The notes under the pieces were generated by a model. That model had not been told where the DNA came from, searched no databases, and saw only the letters and a program-made list of their open reading frames with translations. From Cryptomeria japonica (Eukaryota > Streptophyta > Pinopsida > Cupressales > Cupressaceae), in the NCBI RefSeq assembly GCF_030272615.1, contig NC_081406.1, positions 396,822,439 to 396,886,438 of the forward strand: a DNA stretch of 64,000 bases, in the 5' to 3' direction. Below, piece after piece: positions 36,877 through 48,844 of the stretch. The position numbers were made by a program, and so were the translations under genes. Position 1 is the stretch's first letter, and the number at the start of each line of letters is the position of its first letter.

Positions 36877-36881
36877 CCAAC

Positions 36882-37051
36882 ATATAAAAATAATCCTTCA
36901 AGAATTCCTTATCAAAGGTATTGAACTCCAAAATGAAGAGATCTGAGATTAGGCATTCACGTTGGGTTCCCCAAAATGTATGGGAGGAGATTTCCCCCTC
37001 TAAGATGATGAATATGAGAAGGTAAATCAGTCGGCCGCTACCTCTTTGTGT
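36882..37051 (-). pseudogene. GYP-1 right part: pre-protease start and LTR end
   Basis: Continues the GYP-1 minus-strand frame across the GYP-2 insertion (FNTFDKEFLKDYFYML, 36,930-36,882). Just upstream, on the minus strand, lies a primer-like string TTTTGGGGAACCCAACG preceded by …CCCATACA, so the end of the GYP-1 5' LTR is placed at 36,977. Only about 730 bp separate that LTR end from the GYP-1 protease, too little for a normal Gag. Confidence 0.6.
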
Positions 37052-38682
37052 AGACACCTAAAAATGGTCAACGCTTGCGGAGTCATACTTTAACATTGGC
37101 GCATTGCCTCATTTTAGGTTTTTGCGTCACATTAACATTTCTCCTATGATTCGTACTTGGTTTTTATCATTTGCGAACATCAAGTCATTCTTCTACATTT
37201 TTCATTTATCTCGCTCTCGAATTTGGTCTTGTTGATAACACTATCCAATCATGATTTTGATCGATTTTATCCTATCGCATCAATGTGTGTGCTAATTTGT
37301 TATCATTTTGGATATTGTCAATCCTAATTAGGGTTTTGTCCTCTTATCGATTTGTCATCAATCATTATCATTTTCAATCTTGTCGTTTAATGATCGATTT
37401 GTCATTGGTCGTTGTCATGTTCGATCTTGTCATTTTGCGATCAATTTGTCATCGATCGTGGTCATTTTTAATCTTGTGATCTTGCAATCTATTTATCATC
37501 AATCCTTGTCCTCTTGTCAATTTTGTCATTTTGCGATCATTTCGCTATCGATCATTGTTTGTCACAATTATGTCAATTTGGATCAATTTGTCATTGTTCC
37601 TCGTCAATTGGCGCATTTTCTCAATCAAATCATTTATCACATTGGTCATTTATCAATTTAAAATCATGATCGATATCAATTATCTTCAATCAAGACCTAA
37701 TTGTCATTCTTGCATTGCTAATTCATCTTCTAGGGTTTTGTGATTTCATCATTTAACCTGGTTTGTCATTTCCTCCTTTAGGATTAATAAATTATTTATT
37801 TATCCTAAGTCTGCTCATTACAATTAAATGTTCATTTAATTGGCTAATTATTCCTCTTTGTGAATTAATTAATAAATGACAAATTATTAATTAATTTACC
37901 TAATTTCTAATTTCCATCAAATTTTCCTAATTTCAAATTCCTAATTTTCATCAATTTCAATTTTCTAATTTTCTAATTTCCTAATTTCAAATTCCTCCTA
38001 TTTCTCTCCTAAACTCATGGAAATGACATAGAAATTTGTCATAATTTTGTCATAAATCATCAATCAATCAATTCTTGCATAGCAACTTGTCATAAATTGT
38101 CATAAATCCTTGCATAGCAATTTGTCATACACATGTCATAACTTTGCTATTCTTGATTTGCAATTTCTATTTGAATTGAATCATGCTAATCTTGCCTTTT
38201 CTCCAATTTATCTATAAATTGGATGAATTTCTTCAATCAATCCCTAATCCTTAATCAGACTATTGAATTTACGCTTCTAGTACTCTTGATCAATAATCAA
38301 TGTCAATCTTGCTTTCAATTGTGTATGTGCACTTGTAGGTGAGATCCACAACCAAACCATTTGAAGAGGAAAGAAGAACAATGGAGCCACATGAAGGAGC
38401 ATTCAAATCATGTCTTTGGTTTGCTTAATTTCTTTGCTTTTGAATACTTTTGTTTCATGTCTCTATTGAGTGTGTCTTAGGATAGATTCATTGCAATGGA
38501 TGCTTTTGTGATTGAGCTATTATGTTTATCTTGTCTTGTGATGATTTCCTATTTCCTATGCTACACTTTGAACTGGCACTAAGATGAATCACGAGATAAC
38601 AAATAACCAAACTAACTAAAGAACAATATTATAATGTAAGAACAATAAATATATAGAAACTAAATTTAGAGAATGATATAAT
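37052..38682 (+). repeat. LTR-like repeat DNA, unassigned
   Basis: Begins TGTAGACACCTAAAAATGG, typical of the start of a plant gypsy LTR. It is AT-rich with a 47 bp tandem repeat and many TTGTCATAA and CTAATTTC strings. No second copy in the window fixes its end. It may be an LTR inserted into the GYP-1 LTR. No protein was recognised. Confidence 0.4.
37351..37600. repeat. 47 bp tandem repeat, about five units
   Basis: Three consecutive 47 bp units start at 37,351, 37,398 and 37,445, each beginning TTTGTCATC/TTTGTCATT and ending GATCAA-like. Two more degenerate units of 46-49 bp and a partial one follow. Confidence 0.8.
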
Positions 38683-39883
38683 TGTTGGCAAGTTGGAGGA
38701 ATTGATTATGTGTTGCATTGATGTTTGTCATTGATGTCTACACTAGCTTATGGCTGTCTACCAGATTCTGGCAGAGTGGTTGAATTTTGATGATGATCAG
38801 GAGATTTGTCTCCAGAATATTCTAATTGGTGGAATTGGTTTGGTTTGGTCATTCATGTGGTTCAAATTCGTGTCACATTCAGTTGGTTTGGGATTTGGTG
38901 ATCCTGAAGCTATCAAATGTTCTAGTAAGCCTTTTGGTTATCAATAAGGGTTTTACCGACCATGCTTCATTGAAGATATTTTGATGAATTTGATAAGTGG
39001 TGTTGGTGTGGCTTCTAGAAGGTTTTCAGGATGCTGATGGTTATCGTGTTTGTGTTCTAGTTGATTGGCGGTATTTCATTTGGCTTATGGTGAGCTATTT
39101 TAGGTCCGGTCTTATTCTGTTAGGTTATGGACCGGTTTATGTAATGTGTTGGTGGATGCTCCCGATGCATTACTGGTTGGATTTATTATTTGGTTAATGT
39201 TGTTTTGGTCTTAGCCTGACTTGGTTTATCATTTGTTTGTAGGTTTATATAATGGATTTATTGTATTATATTTTAGGTGGCCAGCCTAATTGTTTAGGTC
39301 TCGACTTGGTATAACTATGATGTAAGATCTCTGTGTAGATCATGGCATGGGAATATGGTTATGGGATTATCTGCATGAGAATAAATTTGTAATCATATGC
39401 AGAGGATTTGGTCGATCATAGGTGATCGAATTGGGCTTGTGTAAGAGGCTTAAGACCTCCAACATTGAGCTTAACCAGAACTATACTCAGGCATAGGAGA
39501 TGCTATTCTTGTAGTTTATTCTTATTTCCAGATTGTAGTCTAAATATATTTTGTATTCACTGAGGCTCCTTTGTGATGAGAAGTGCGCTCTAGGTTGTTT
39601 GCCTTCTTGCATGTGCAGGCCCCTTATTGTAATCACATAATTAATGCAAAAGTATTATCTGACTATGGGTAGGATTCCCACCATCGTTTTTCCCTTTACC
39701 GAGTTTTCCATGTATAAATCTTGGTGTTTTGTGTTGTGAATGCATGGTGTTTGGTTTATGGTTTATGTTGGTGCTTAATTTATATATCTGCATTCTAGTA
39801 AAAGGTTTTGTATGCTTAAACATTCATAATCTATTAACAACTGATTCACACCCCCTCTTAGTTGTTCAACGGGTATCCTAACA
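38683..39883 (+). repeat. COP-2 5' LTR
   Basis: Begins TGTTGGCAAGTTGGAGG and ends GGGTATCCTAACA, directly before the primer site. It shares the late-LTR motif (ATCGTTTTTCCCTTTACC...TTTTCCATG, 39,681-39,710) with the other copia LTRs. Open frames inside it (38,750-39,197) recur in the 3' LTR but are only LTR sequence. Confidence 0.92.
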
Positions 39884-39885
39884 AT

Positions 39886-39897
39886 TGGTATCAGAGC
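39886..39897 (+). promoter_or_regulatory. COP-2 primer binding site (tRNA-iMet)
   Basis: TGGTATCAGAGC, perfect match, two bases after the LTR. Confidence 0.95.
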
Positions 39898-39939
39898 TTG
39901 GTCCTCTCTACAGAAGCTTAACCGCTTGAGGAAGATCCT

Positions 39940-40521
39940 ATGTCAAGTAATAATTCAAATCCAATTACTTACTGGAAGGAAAACCCTAGGCTTGAAGGAA
40001 CAAATTACAGAGTATGGAAGCTTCAGATGGAGACTTATTTGAGATGTCTTAGCAAGGAGATTTAGGAGATCACTAAGAAAGCATATACTCCTTATGATGG
40101 CATCTATTAGCCCTTCTCCAACAGAATTGGATAAGAACATTGAAAATGAGTGTAGAGCTAGAGAAGCCCTTTTGAGTGCCCTTTCAGATCAACAGGTAAT
40201 GAGATTAACAGAAAAATAATTTGCAAAGGCTATATGAGATAAGTTGGAGACTCTTAATGAAGGTGACCCTAGTATTAAAATTTCTAAACTTGATGGTTAC
40301 CGGGTAAGGTATGAGAACCTAAGAATAGAGGAAGATGAAATAATTACAACTTTTATGGAAAGATTTAATGGAATTGTCTTGGGAATTCAATGTCGTGGTA
40401 GATCTCTGAGCGAAGATGAGATCATTTCTAAAGTACTGAGAGCTTTGACTCCGGCTTACAAGATGAAGGCTACTACAATTAATGAGTTGAGAACTATGTC
40501 TAACACTTTTGTTAACATGGA
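39940..40521 (+). pseudogene. COP-2 Gag, N-terminal part
   Basis: Starts at ATG 39,940 (MSSNNSNPITYWKENPRLEG) with the copia-Gag pattern NYRVWKLQMETYL. Later blocks are ENLRIEEDEIITTFMERF and SEDEIISKVLRALTPAYKMK, typical of the UBN2-type Gag domain. Stops occur near 40,063 and 40,108, and there is at least one frameshift before 40,244. The frame is cut by NA-1 in the codons for VNMD and continues at 50,042 (TLVGKLSAFELEEFG). Confidence 0.8.
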
Positions 40522-42873
40522 TGTTAGTCCCAACTGGTGCTGAGAGGGGAGGGGTGAATCAACACTTTACCATTTTTTGTCAATTAAAATTTTTAACTTA
40601 AGTTATACTAACTTAACATTCATCAATATAAATAACTATTGCAGAATAATAACCATGCATGAAAAGAAACACATTAACACCAAGATTTATCTTGTGGAAA
40701 CCCAAATGGGAGAAAACCACGGTGTGAGTAGAAACTCACAAATTTTGTACTAAACTGGAGTATGCCTGGTGAAGAGCCATACCTGTTAGGAGATTATAAA
40801 GGCACTATTAGGTGCCACCTAGTTAAGGGATTTTGTCTAAGGCCTGTAAGTGCCTTTACCCTATTAACGGTAGCCTTATTAAAAAGGTCTTAAAATCATC
40901 AATTAAGATGACACCGGGTTAAGGGATTTTTACAATGGGACTTGTTAAAGTCTACCCTATTAAGGGAATTTAGTTGCAATGGTTAGAGAACAACATAAAT
41001 ATGATCTTCTAGAGTGGCTACTGATTATCTTGATCAGATGACACTGAAGAATCACACTATGTCTGTATCGGTTGTGTCTGTTCTGCACAACACTGATTTC
41101 CTGAATGCACCTTCAACTCTGCTCTCTGCTGATTTGTTGATCCTTGGATTCCACTCTACTGGTCCTCTATCACTTGGATCACCACTTTGTTGAACTCCAC
41201 TTTTCTGGTCCTCTATCACTTGGCTCTGCACTCTCTTAAACTCCCCCCTGTGTACTCTTTCACCTTGATAACAACCATCTCAAGAATGAATTATATGAAA
41301 TTATTGACCCTACAGTCTATCACCAACTTTCCCTCCAAAAAATACAATTCAAAATTTTGTTAGCATGCCTTAAATCACACCCTTGAAATCATGGCAAGAA
41401 TCTTTGTCAAGACAGTCAAACATGCCGATAAGTCCGCTAGTTGATTGGAGAAGAATCCTGGTTTAACTGAATGTTACCAGTCTGTTGGTTACAGACTCTT
41501 TCGGTGTATCGATCAAAATATGTCTAGCTGGTTTCCTCCTGTATACCGGTCTATTGTTTGCTTAGTTAGTGTACCTCTTCTATGCCGGTCTACTCATCGC
41601 TACTCGGTCTACTTATTTCTTGCTGGTCTACTTACTATTTTTTGGTCTACTCACTCCTTATCCTATTTACTTACTACCGATAGACTGTGAAGACTTAATA
41701 GTGTTAGGTCCCAGGAAGGACAACTGAGAGGGGGGGGGGTGAATCAGTTTTGAACCAATTGTCAATAAATTGTAATCCAAATGCAAGTTATTCCAATTTA
41801 AACTTAATGCGGGTAAACCAAAGTTAAGTGTCGGTAAAAAAAATTAACAGATATAGCAATACCAGTATAATTTAATGGATGAAACATAAAGAGAAACAAC
41901 ATCCACAACACATAACACAAATATTTTGACATGGAAACCTGGTAAGGGAAAAACCATAGTGGGAAACCCTACCCACAATTAGATGATACTACTATAGATA
42001 ATATGTGTATACAAAATGGGGTCTGCACATGCAAAAAGGCCAATTGCCTAGAGCTCACTGTTCAATCACAAATTAGGAGTCACACTGACTACACAATTGG
42101 GTGGTTAAATCCAATGATAATTTACTGCTCAAAATAACATCTTCAATGCTCGATTCAGTACAGGTTAAGCTCTGAATATGAGTGTCAAAAACACTTTCAT
42201 AACCTTCCTTCAACCTTCAAATAATGTCTTCGTGATTCGCACAAGGATCTGCTTATTTTTGCTCTTCAATATTCGAACACACTCATACCATAACCTATAT
42301 CATGATCTTCAATAAGATCTTACAATCATTTCTACAAAACCTAAGACCAAATGAATAGGTCAGCTCACTAAAGATATTACATTTAAATCAATTACAAATA
42401 AGTCTTGATGCGATACAACATGTTGACTCAATAAATTTACCAATCAATAAACCATCTCCATAATGTGTCGTGCTGATCTGGAATAGATAACATGTACTGG
42501 TCCATAACCTAGACCTATCTACTGGTAAAGGCAAATCTATCAAGCTTATTAGACCAATAAGAAAAACACCAAAACCAAACTTCCAATCCATGTCTTCGAC
42601 ATAACCACATGATATCCAGATGATAACAAGTTATCATCACTGCTGGTGAACAATATAACCTGTTGCTGAACACATACTGGTGACTGTGCATAAGTCACTA
42701 ACCATACCGGTGAACATAATGTAAACCTCCAAGAAGACAAGTGTTGACATCAATGACAAAACCAATGAAACACATGACAAAGTCATTCATAATACCAACA
42801 AAGAGATGATTTTTGCCAGCAATGACAACCATAACATTCACCAATCATACAAAACTGCATCATAATGCCAACA
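40522..42873 (-). repeat. NA-1 3' LTR (left), split by SOLO-2
   Basis: On the plus strand it runs from TGTTAGTCCCAACTGG to …ATAATGCCAACA. The pieces 40,522-41,701 and 42,806-42,873 match the right LTR (48,845-50,037) collinearly. In its own orientation it starts TGTTGGCATTATG, like COP-1, and carries the AATCCCTTAACC and GTGGTTTTCTCCC...GGGTTTCCAC motifs of that LTR, so the families are related. Confidence 0.85.
41702..42800 (-). mobile_element. SOLO-2: solo LTR of a copia family
   Basis: A 1,099 bp block from TGTTAGGTCCCAGG to …ATAATACCAACA with duplications AATAG (41,697-41,701) and AAGAG (42,801-42,805). The intact sister LTR at 49,970 reads AAGAG there. There is no interior and no second LTR. 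In minus orientation the ends look like TGTTGGTATTATG…GGGACCTAACA, the copia LTR style. It contains the shared late-LTR motif near 41,931-41,970. A run of ten G's lies near 41,731. Confidence 0.85.
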
Positions 42874-43032
42874 AACTCCCCTTTGGCATTGGTGGCAAAT
42901 ACTACAAAACAATACAAAACTATGCTGGTTCTAGCCTCTGTAAATGACTCTTGTGACTCGTAACTCACACTGTACAAGACTCCAAAATTCCTCCTTTTGC
43001 CATCAATGACAAAGACTATCCAAAAGATTTTG
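42874..43032 (-). promoter_or_regulatory. NA-1 3' spacer with duplicated polypurine tracts
   Basis: Minus strand: AATGCCAAAGGGGAGTT abuts the LTR start (42,874-42,890). A second copy-like string, CATTGATGGCAAAAGGAGG, is at about 42,988-43,006. Confidence 0.7.
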
Positions 43033-46000
43033 TCAAAATAAAGAAAAAATCTCTTCGAAGTTTTCTCGAGCCATTTTCAGAAAAGATTCCCATGAAGATT
43101 GAACCTATTTCATGGTGGTGAAGTAGCCATGTAATACTACAATGAACACCTCCATATCATCAACTATCTTGCAGTCAGGTTCATTTATGAGGTGGCCTCC
43201 TTCTTTAATATTTAGTTGCACGAAATCAATAATTGGTGCTAAATAGCACTAGAGCTCTAACAAACTAAGACTTCTTTTGTCTTCTTCTTGTTTCAACCTT
43301 CTGATTTCATGATTTAGCATTTTGACTTTTCTAGTAAAGGTTGATGCTAAACTAGTAAGAGGATCAAAAGAGCTTATCAGATCTTGAATTTCCTTTTGAA
43401 TCCAATTTCTTTTGTCTTCTAAGTCTTTGATTAAGACATGGAAACTAGAAGATTTCACCAGTAGTTGACCAAGTTGCTGCAGTATATTTTTAACTTCTTC
43501 TATTTTGGTGGAAAGAGCAACTTTTCCAACTGATATTTGTTCCATTAAGTTATCTCCTCTCTTCAATTCATATTGCCTTACTACAACCTTCTTCAGATCG
43601 ATTTTCTATGAATTGAATGCTTTAACAAGAGTATCCAACTAATCAATAATGGGTGCAGTATCATCGACTGCAATGTTCGGGATTAGGTCAAAGAGAATTG
43701 TCTTCGCAGAAGTGAGAATTCTTGCCTTCTTTTTCTTTCCTCTTAGTTTAGCCTTTTCAACTTGGATTCTCAGTTTTTCTGAGACTTTCATCAATTGCTT
43801 GAGAGTCATTTTCTTTATATCAATGAACAAGTCTCCCTCTTCTTCCTCCTTTGTTTCATCTTCCTTTTCAACAGTCTCAAATTTTGAGCTAGTTGTTGTG
43901 ATGATTATTACCTTCTTCTTCTCACTTTCCTTTTCTAAATCTAACTTCCTCTTTTCCAGAGGAGTATTCATCATTGCTTTGTTATCCTCTTCTTTCTTCT
44001 CTTCCTCTTTTCCTTCCTCTTCTTTCTTATCTTCCTCTTTTCCTTCCTCTATTTTCTTCTCTTCCTACTTTCCTTCTTCAGAGGGAATATGATTTGGTGT
44101 CAATAAGGTTCTATGAGGTGTATCCTCATAAGGAATGTCTTCAACTATCACTTCTACTTGACCGGGAAGCTTAGTTTGATCAGCTTCCTTCACCAATGAA
44201 GTGTGAATTGGTTGTTCTACATCCTTTGTCAAATTGGGAATGTCTGACACAACATTTCGTATGATGTCCTCAACTGTGAAAGTATCAAAGTCTTCAGTGG
44301 ACTCTTTTTCCTTACCTTTCCCTTTGTCAAGGGCTGATGCACCTAGGTCCTATTTTGTTTCCTTTTATATTTCTTCTTCAACTTCCTTTTGTTGATCCAT
44401 AATTTTCTTCCCCAAGGTAACACCTTCAACGTGCACTGCTCCAACTTCACCTATTTCCAATCTCCCAGTTCTATTCCTTATTTTGAAATGTTGAATGCAT
44501 GCTTCAGCCACTAGTGAACCTTGGTCAAGATTTAATTCATGCTACACTTCCATGAGTTCTTTTATTCTGAGTTTCTTTTCAGTAGCTAGAGTTTTTTTCC
44601 ATCTCCCTTCAATTTGATCTTGCAAATTTGATGGGATTATACCATATAATTCACTAGGATTCCTACAAAACTTGTGCAAGTTCTAGATCAGGGCTTCTTC
44701 AATTTTCCTTTTGTCTTCTTCATTAGTGAAGGAATACATTCTCCCAACATTAGACAAACCTCCAAACTCTTTGATCCCATGGACCAATTCATCAATTGTT
44801 GGATCTTTGTTTCTTCCACTTCTTCTAACCTCCTTTATTTCCACATCTAATAGGATGCTAGTGATATCACTCTCTTTCTCATCCTTTTTGAGCTTTGAAT
44901 CACTCCTGTTCTTTCTGGTATAAGTCACTCCTACCAGTCTGCCTTTGATTTGGGAAGATACAAGAGTACCTAGATCCTTTTCCTTTGACTATGTTGCAGG
45001 CTTGGTTGATGCAGTCCCCTTAGGTTTTGTCTTTGACACTTTCTTCTTTCCACCTGTTAATTCTTCATCTTTAGCAAGTGTGACCCTTTTTTTCTCACTA
45101 GCACCGGTGGAGGTAGTGGCACCAGATGCTTCACTTCCATATTTCTTGTCAAGGGTATCAATCATTCTTCTTACTTTTCTTTTCATGATTGGCACCTGAA
45201 GTTCCTATTTTATTTTGGAGCTTGCCTCCTCACATGTTCCAAATCTATTTATCTTCGAGTCTACTGGTTTAGACAGAAGCATATTGACATGAATTTTAAC
45301 AAGATCTGCTACAACCTCATAGCCCACATGTGGAACCCAAAAAGTTCTGGGTTGAACTGCTTGAATGATACAACAATCTATGTCTACAAGGAAACAAGTA
45401 TTGTCTTTGTATTTCTGTACTATTCCGGTTGGAATTCTTTCCCTCTTGTGCATCCTAATTTGGAATTTGTTAAAGTATCCCCACATTATTTCACCAAACT
45501 TATCTCCTAAATCCCTAGACATTTCACCTATCTAAACCATGATAGGTTTCTCTTTAGACCATACGATCTTACCCTTACCAGGGAAAAAGTTTTGCACATA
45601 GAAAGATATACATACCAGGAGTGAACCATATTTGAAAGATTTCTTCTTATCCTTATTAATTCTTTCCACATTCACCATAAATTGGCTTTTAATCATCTCA
45701 TAGATATGATAGGTTGCATCCTCCTTGAATATTCGATAGCCAACATGTATGGCACTGCTCGACACACTATTCATCTGGCTTGATTGATAAACCCTGTAAG
45801 CCAACACTACAGAGGTAAATCTTACTTCAACATCTTCAATATGGGTGATTTTCATTGCTCAATTATCACATTGGGATTTGGTTAACTGGATGACTTCAGT
45901 TGATGAAATCATTCTTAGGGTTAATGCTTCACCAGTTGCACTGAACCCTGTCGCTCTTCGAATCACCTCCTTTGTAATCTTGATCGATGCATGATCTTCT

Positions 46001-46359
46001 AGCCATAAAAATTGATCATGAACCCTTCTCAGTACATATTTGACCCAGTCGTCATGGAACTAATTAGGAAAATCAACAACATTAGCCAAACCCTTGGTCT
46101 TTAGAGGTAGAAATTCTACTTTCAATTGATCATTGTCAAAGAACCCTTTAAACTAATTTCAAAGGAACTTATCTCCAAGTTATTCAAGCTTGCAATAAAT
46201 GTAGGAGCAAATATATTCTACCAAAAATACATCAAAGGGAACAAATGATAAAGCACCGGTCATGTCGATTTCACCGGCTTTCATCGGGTGCAGCTTGAAC
46301 TTGGGTTGGGGTTCTTTGATAGATTCAACCAACACGAGAGTTGATATCGGTGCTGCCAT
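43033..46359 (-). pseudogene. NA-1 ORF2: unrecognised protein, about 1,108 codons
   Basis: One unbroken frame from ATG 46,359 (MAAPISTLVLVESIKEPQP) to TGA at 43,033, interrupted only by stop codons, with no frameshift in 3.3 kb. I do not recognise the family. Residues 60-430 look globular: DQFLWLEDHASIKITKEVI and RRATGFSATGEALTLR near residues 110-140, then VGYRIFKEDATYHIYEMIK, WGYFNKFQIRMHKRERIP and FWVPHVGYEVVADLVKIHV. Then comes a Lys/Ser/Thr-rich part (KKKVSKTKPKGTASTKPAT), a Glu/Lys repeat (43,984-44,080), more charged sequence, and a coiled-coil-like C-terminus. No retroviral enzyme motif and no membrane segment are seen. An env-like or accessory structural role is possible but unsupported. 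Confidence 0.6.
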
Positions 46360-46811
46360 GATGACCTTCAAATACGTTTTTCTTAGATGATGTTGAATAC
46401 CTTTTCCTTGGGAGTACCAAACACCACTATCTCTTCTTGAATTTTCTGCACAGATAAAGCTTAGCAAGTTTCAAATCACCTTTGATCACACATGAGCTTG
46501 AGAGATTCACAAGAAAAGAAGGATAAATGAAAATGTGTTGAAATTTCCTTATTTATCCATAGAGATTTATCGATGTTACAATACAACAGTCAGTTTTAAA
46601 ATTTACAACTTAAAGTACACTGATTTGACTTTACCAGTTATTTGTTATTGATACCGATACACAAATAACTAACTCACAAGACATTTTTCAATTAAGAGCT
46701 TTTAAACCAGATTTTATGCAACACAACTATGCAAATAGACATATCCTTATATTTGTTAAGGGGATTAAATAGTAATCTTACCATATATGCACCCCCTAAG
46801 AATCGCTATGT
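46360..46811 (-). other. NA-1 inter-ORF spacer
   Basis: AT-rich 450 bp between the two NA-1 frames. An open stretch upstream of the ATG at 46,359 continues the ORF2 frame to 46,467 but shows nothing distinctive. Confidence 0.4.
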
Positions 46812-48225
46812 CTAGTTTGAAGAGGAATTGTCATCACTGGTGGATGATGACTTGGTTTCTGGAAGATTTTCCCCTTCTTTGCTTTCTTTTCTCTTGATCC
46901 ATGTCTTTTTCATTTCATTCTCCACCTCTTCAATTGTCTTCTTCCCTTTTTGTTCATTTTGTCCTTTCTTCTTTCCAGATCAGTTCTTATCTCCAGACTA
47001 GTTATAGGATTGATTCCTACATTCTCTAGCTAAGTGACCGATCTTATGGCAATTGAAACATGCCATACCAATTGTCCTCCAGGATCCTGCATTATTTCTC
47101 TGCCCCATTCTCACTCTACAATTTTTTTCAACATGACCAGTATTACCACAGGTGAAATAGGTGGCTTTGAACAGATATTTCCTTTTATTAGGACTAACTG
47201 GTTTGAATGGTTGTCTTGATACATTTGACTTGAGATTACATTCTTCAGATTTGTGTCTAAAATAATTGCATGCGAAGAAATATCCATTAAAGCTTCTTCT
47301 ATTTGGCATACTCCTAGATTGAGATTTACACTCATAGGCAGTGTGGCCATACTTATGACAATTATGGTAGTACCCATCAAATGTGAAAATCTTCTTTTGA
47401 CTAACCAGTTTATTTCTTCAGTCATTAGTCTCATGACCTGATTTACCACAATGATTACATGAGGATTTAGAGAGCTTAATACTTTTTACTTCAGAATAAT
47501 TCCTTTTATCATCCTTCATCTTTTTTGATTTAGATGATTCACCAATTTCCATAGGACCTATACCAGGGTAACTAAGACTAGATGTTTCTTTTGTCCTTCT
47601 CTGAGCCTTCAACTATTTATCTAGCTTCTCAGAGCTGTCATTGAATTTTCTCAGCTTCTCATTTCTCTCATTCTCAGCTTTCAAATCACTCTTGAGTTGT
47701 TCAATCTCTTTCATCATCTTTTATTTTTCTTTTGTGTTGTCATGAAGTTGCCTATGTATGTATTCATTCTCCTAAGTGAGAATTCAGATCTCTTCATCTT
47801 TCTCAATCATGATTGCATCATTTTCTCTCAGAGCATCTTCAACAAGCCTTCTGGCTCTTTCAACTTTTGACAGATCTTCTTCTTCCTCCCTCTTTCTTTT
47901 ATCAACACTTCTGCTAGCTTCTAGTATCTCAGTCATTCTCAGGGCCTCATGTTCTCTTTTGAGATGTGTGACTTCTTCAGTCATCTTCTTGTTCTTTTCC
48001 ATGAGTTTTGAGATTGCCTCTTCAACTTCTTCAGATCCACTCTATTCAAAGAGTTGATCTATGATGTCCTTATTCTCATTTAGTTGTTGAGCTAATTCCT
48101 TTCTTTTTGCAAGAAATTTTCTCAGTCTTTCTTTTAGCTGAGAAATAATTGTGTTTGCTTCATCAGTCTATTTCTGATACTGGTATTCTTCTATGATATT
48201 TATCCTCAAGCTATCAAGATTCACT
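46812..48225 (-). pseudogene. NA-1 ORF1: coiled-coil and zinc-knuckle Gag-like protein
   Basis: A single frame of about 470 codons read from near the primer site. The first 200 residues are charged heptad-like coiled coil (KLMEKNKKMTEEVTHLKREH). A run of five CCHC or CCHC-derived knuckles follows between 47,450 and 47,000: CNHCGKSGHETND, YHNCHKYGHTAYEC, CNYFRHKSEEC, YFTCGNTGHVEKNC and CFNCHKIGHLAREC. The last is intact; others have lost ligands. A Lys/Glu tail ends at 46,812. No start ATG is obvious and no capsid (UBN2) domain is present, so the N-terminus may have been lost in the 5' LTR rearrangement. The knuckle layout resembles COP-3 Gag. Confidence 0.7.
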
Positions 48226-48238
48226 CCAGAGGAATATG

Positions 48239-48250
48239 TCTCTGATACCA
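48239..48250 (-). promoter_or_regulatory. NA-1 primer binding site (tRNA-iMet)
   Basis: Minus strand TGGTATCAGAGA: eleven of twelve bases match the initiator tRNA complement, two bases inside the LTR end at 48,253. Confidence 0.88.
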
Positions 48251-48252
48251 AT

Positions 48253-48484
48253 TGTTAGTCCCAATTAGCGCTAAGAGGGGAAGGGTGAATCAACACTTTA
48301 GCAGTTTTGCTCAATTAAAACTTTTAACTTAAGTTATCACTAACTTAACATTCATCAATATAAATAACCATTGCAAAAGAATAACCATGCATGAAAAGAA
48401 ACACATTAACACCAAGATTTATCTCGTGGAAACCCAAATGGGAGAAAACCACGGAGTGAGTAGGAAATCACAAAATTTGTATAC
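48253..48484 (-). repeat. NA-1 5' LTR, partial inner copy
   Basis: Matches the first 230 bp of the left LTR (plus-strand reading TGTTAGTCCCAATTAGCG…) and stops at …AAATTTGTA. Confidence 0.8.
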
Positions 48485-48844
48485 CAATTGTTAGCGTCTA
48501 CCTTCTCTCGAACTCATCTTCTTCTAGACTAATAGTCATTCCTGCTTGACTTTCTATTAGTTCTTGTAGAGTTCTTCCAGATCTTCATGTTTCTTGCTCA
48601 ATGTTTGATATAAACCTGATATTCTGTTGATCTTCTGATGATTGATTAGTGATTGTTTGTGTTCCCTATGTTGTCACTTCTTGATTCTTCTCATTCTCTT
48701 TTCTTTGTTGTCTTTCATATGCCTCTTTTCTCTGAATCCCGATTTCTTCTTATCTTCTTTCCAGTGCACTCTTCTCTATTTTATGGAAAGTGTGTCTTCA
48801 CTTGTAACAATAGTTTATTCCTCATCATTCTCTTCACTTGTAAC
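48485..48844 (-). pseudogene. Coding-like block inside the NA-1 5' LTR region
   Basis: About 115 codons on the minus strand in one frame (for example IQRKEAYERQQRKENEKNQE and RTLQELIESQAGMTISLEED), highly charged, broken only by Gln/Arg-type stops. It lies between two LTR copies where no coding is expected. It is probably displaced gag or accessory coding from the same or a related element. Its end, CGCTAACAATTGGTATA, mimics an LTR-primer junction. Confidence 0.45.

Noticed and set aside
38750-39197. Hydrophobic plus-strand frames in the COP-2 LTR, also at 53,985-54,498
   Set aside because: They lie wholly inside both LTRs and recur because of that; composition is Trp/Phe-rich by chance.
43649-44092. 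Plus-strand Ser/Phe-rich frames opposite NA-1 ORF2
   Set aside because: Shadow of the Glu/Lys-rich coding on the minus strand; no start context and no domain.
44945-45199. Plus-strand frame with aromatic-rich start opposite NA-1 ORF2
   Set aside because: Reverse shadow of the Lys/Thr-rich segment; not supported by any motif.
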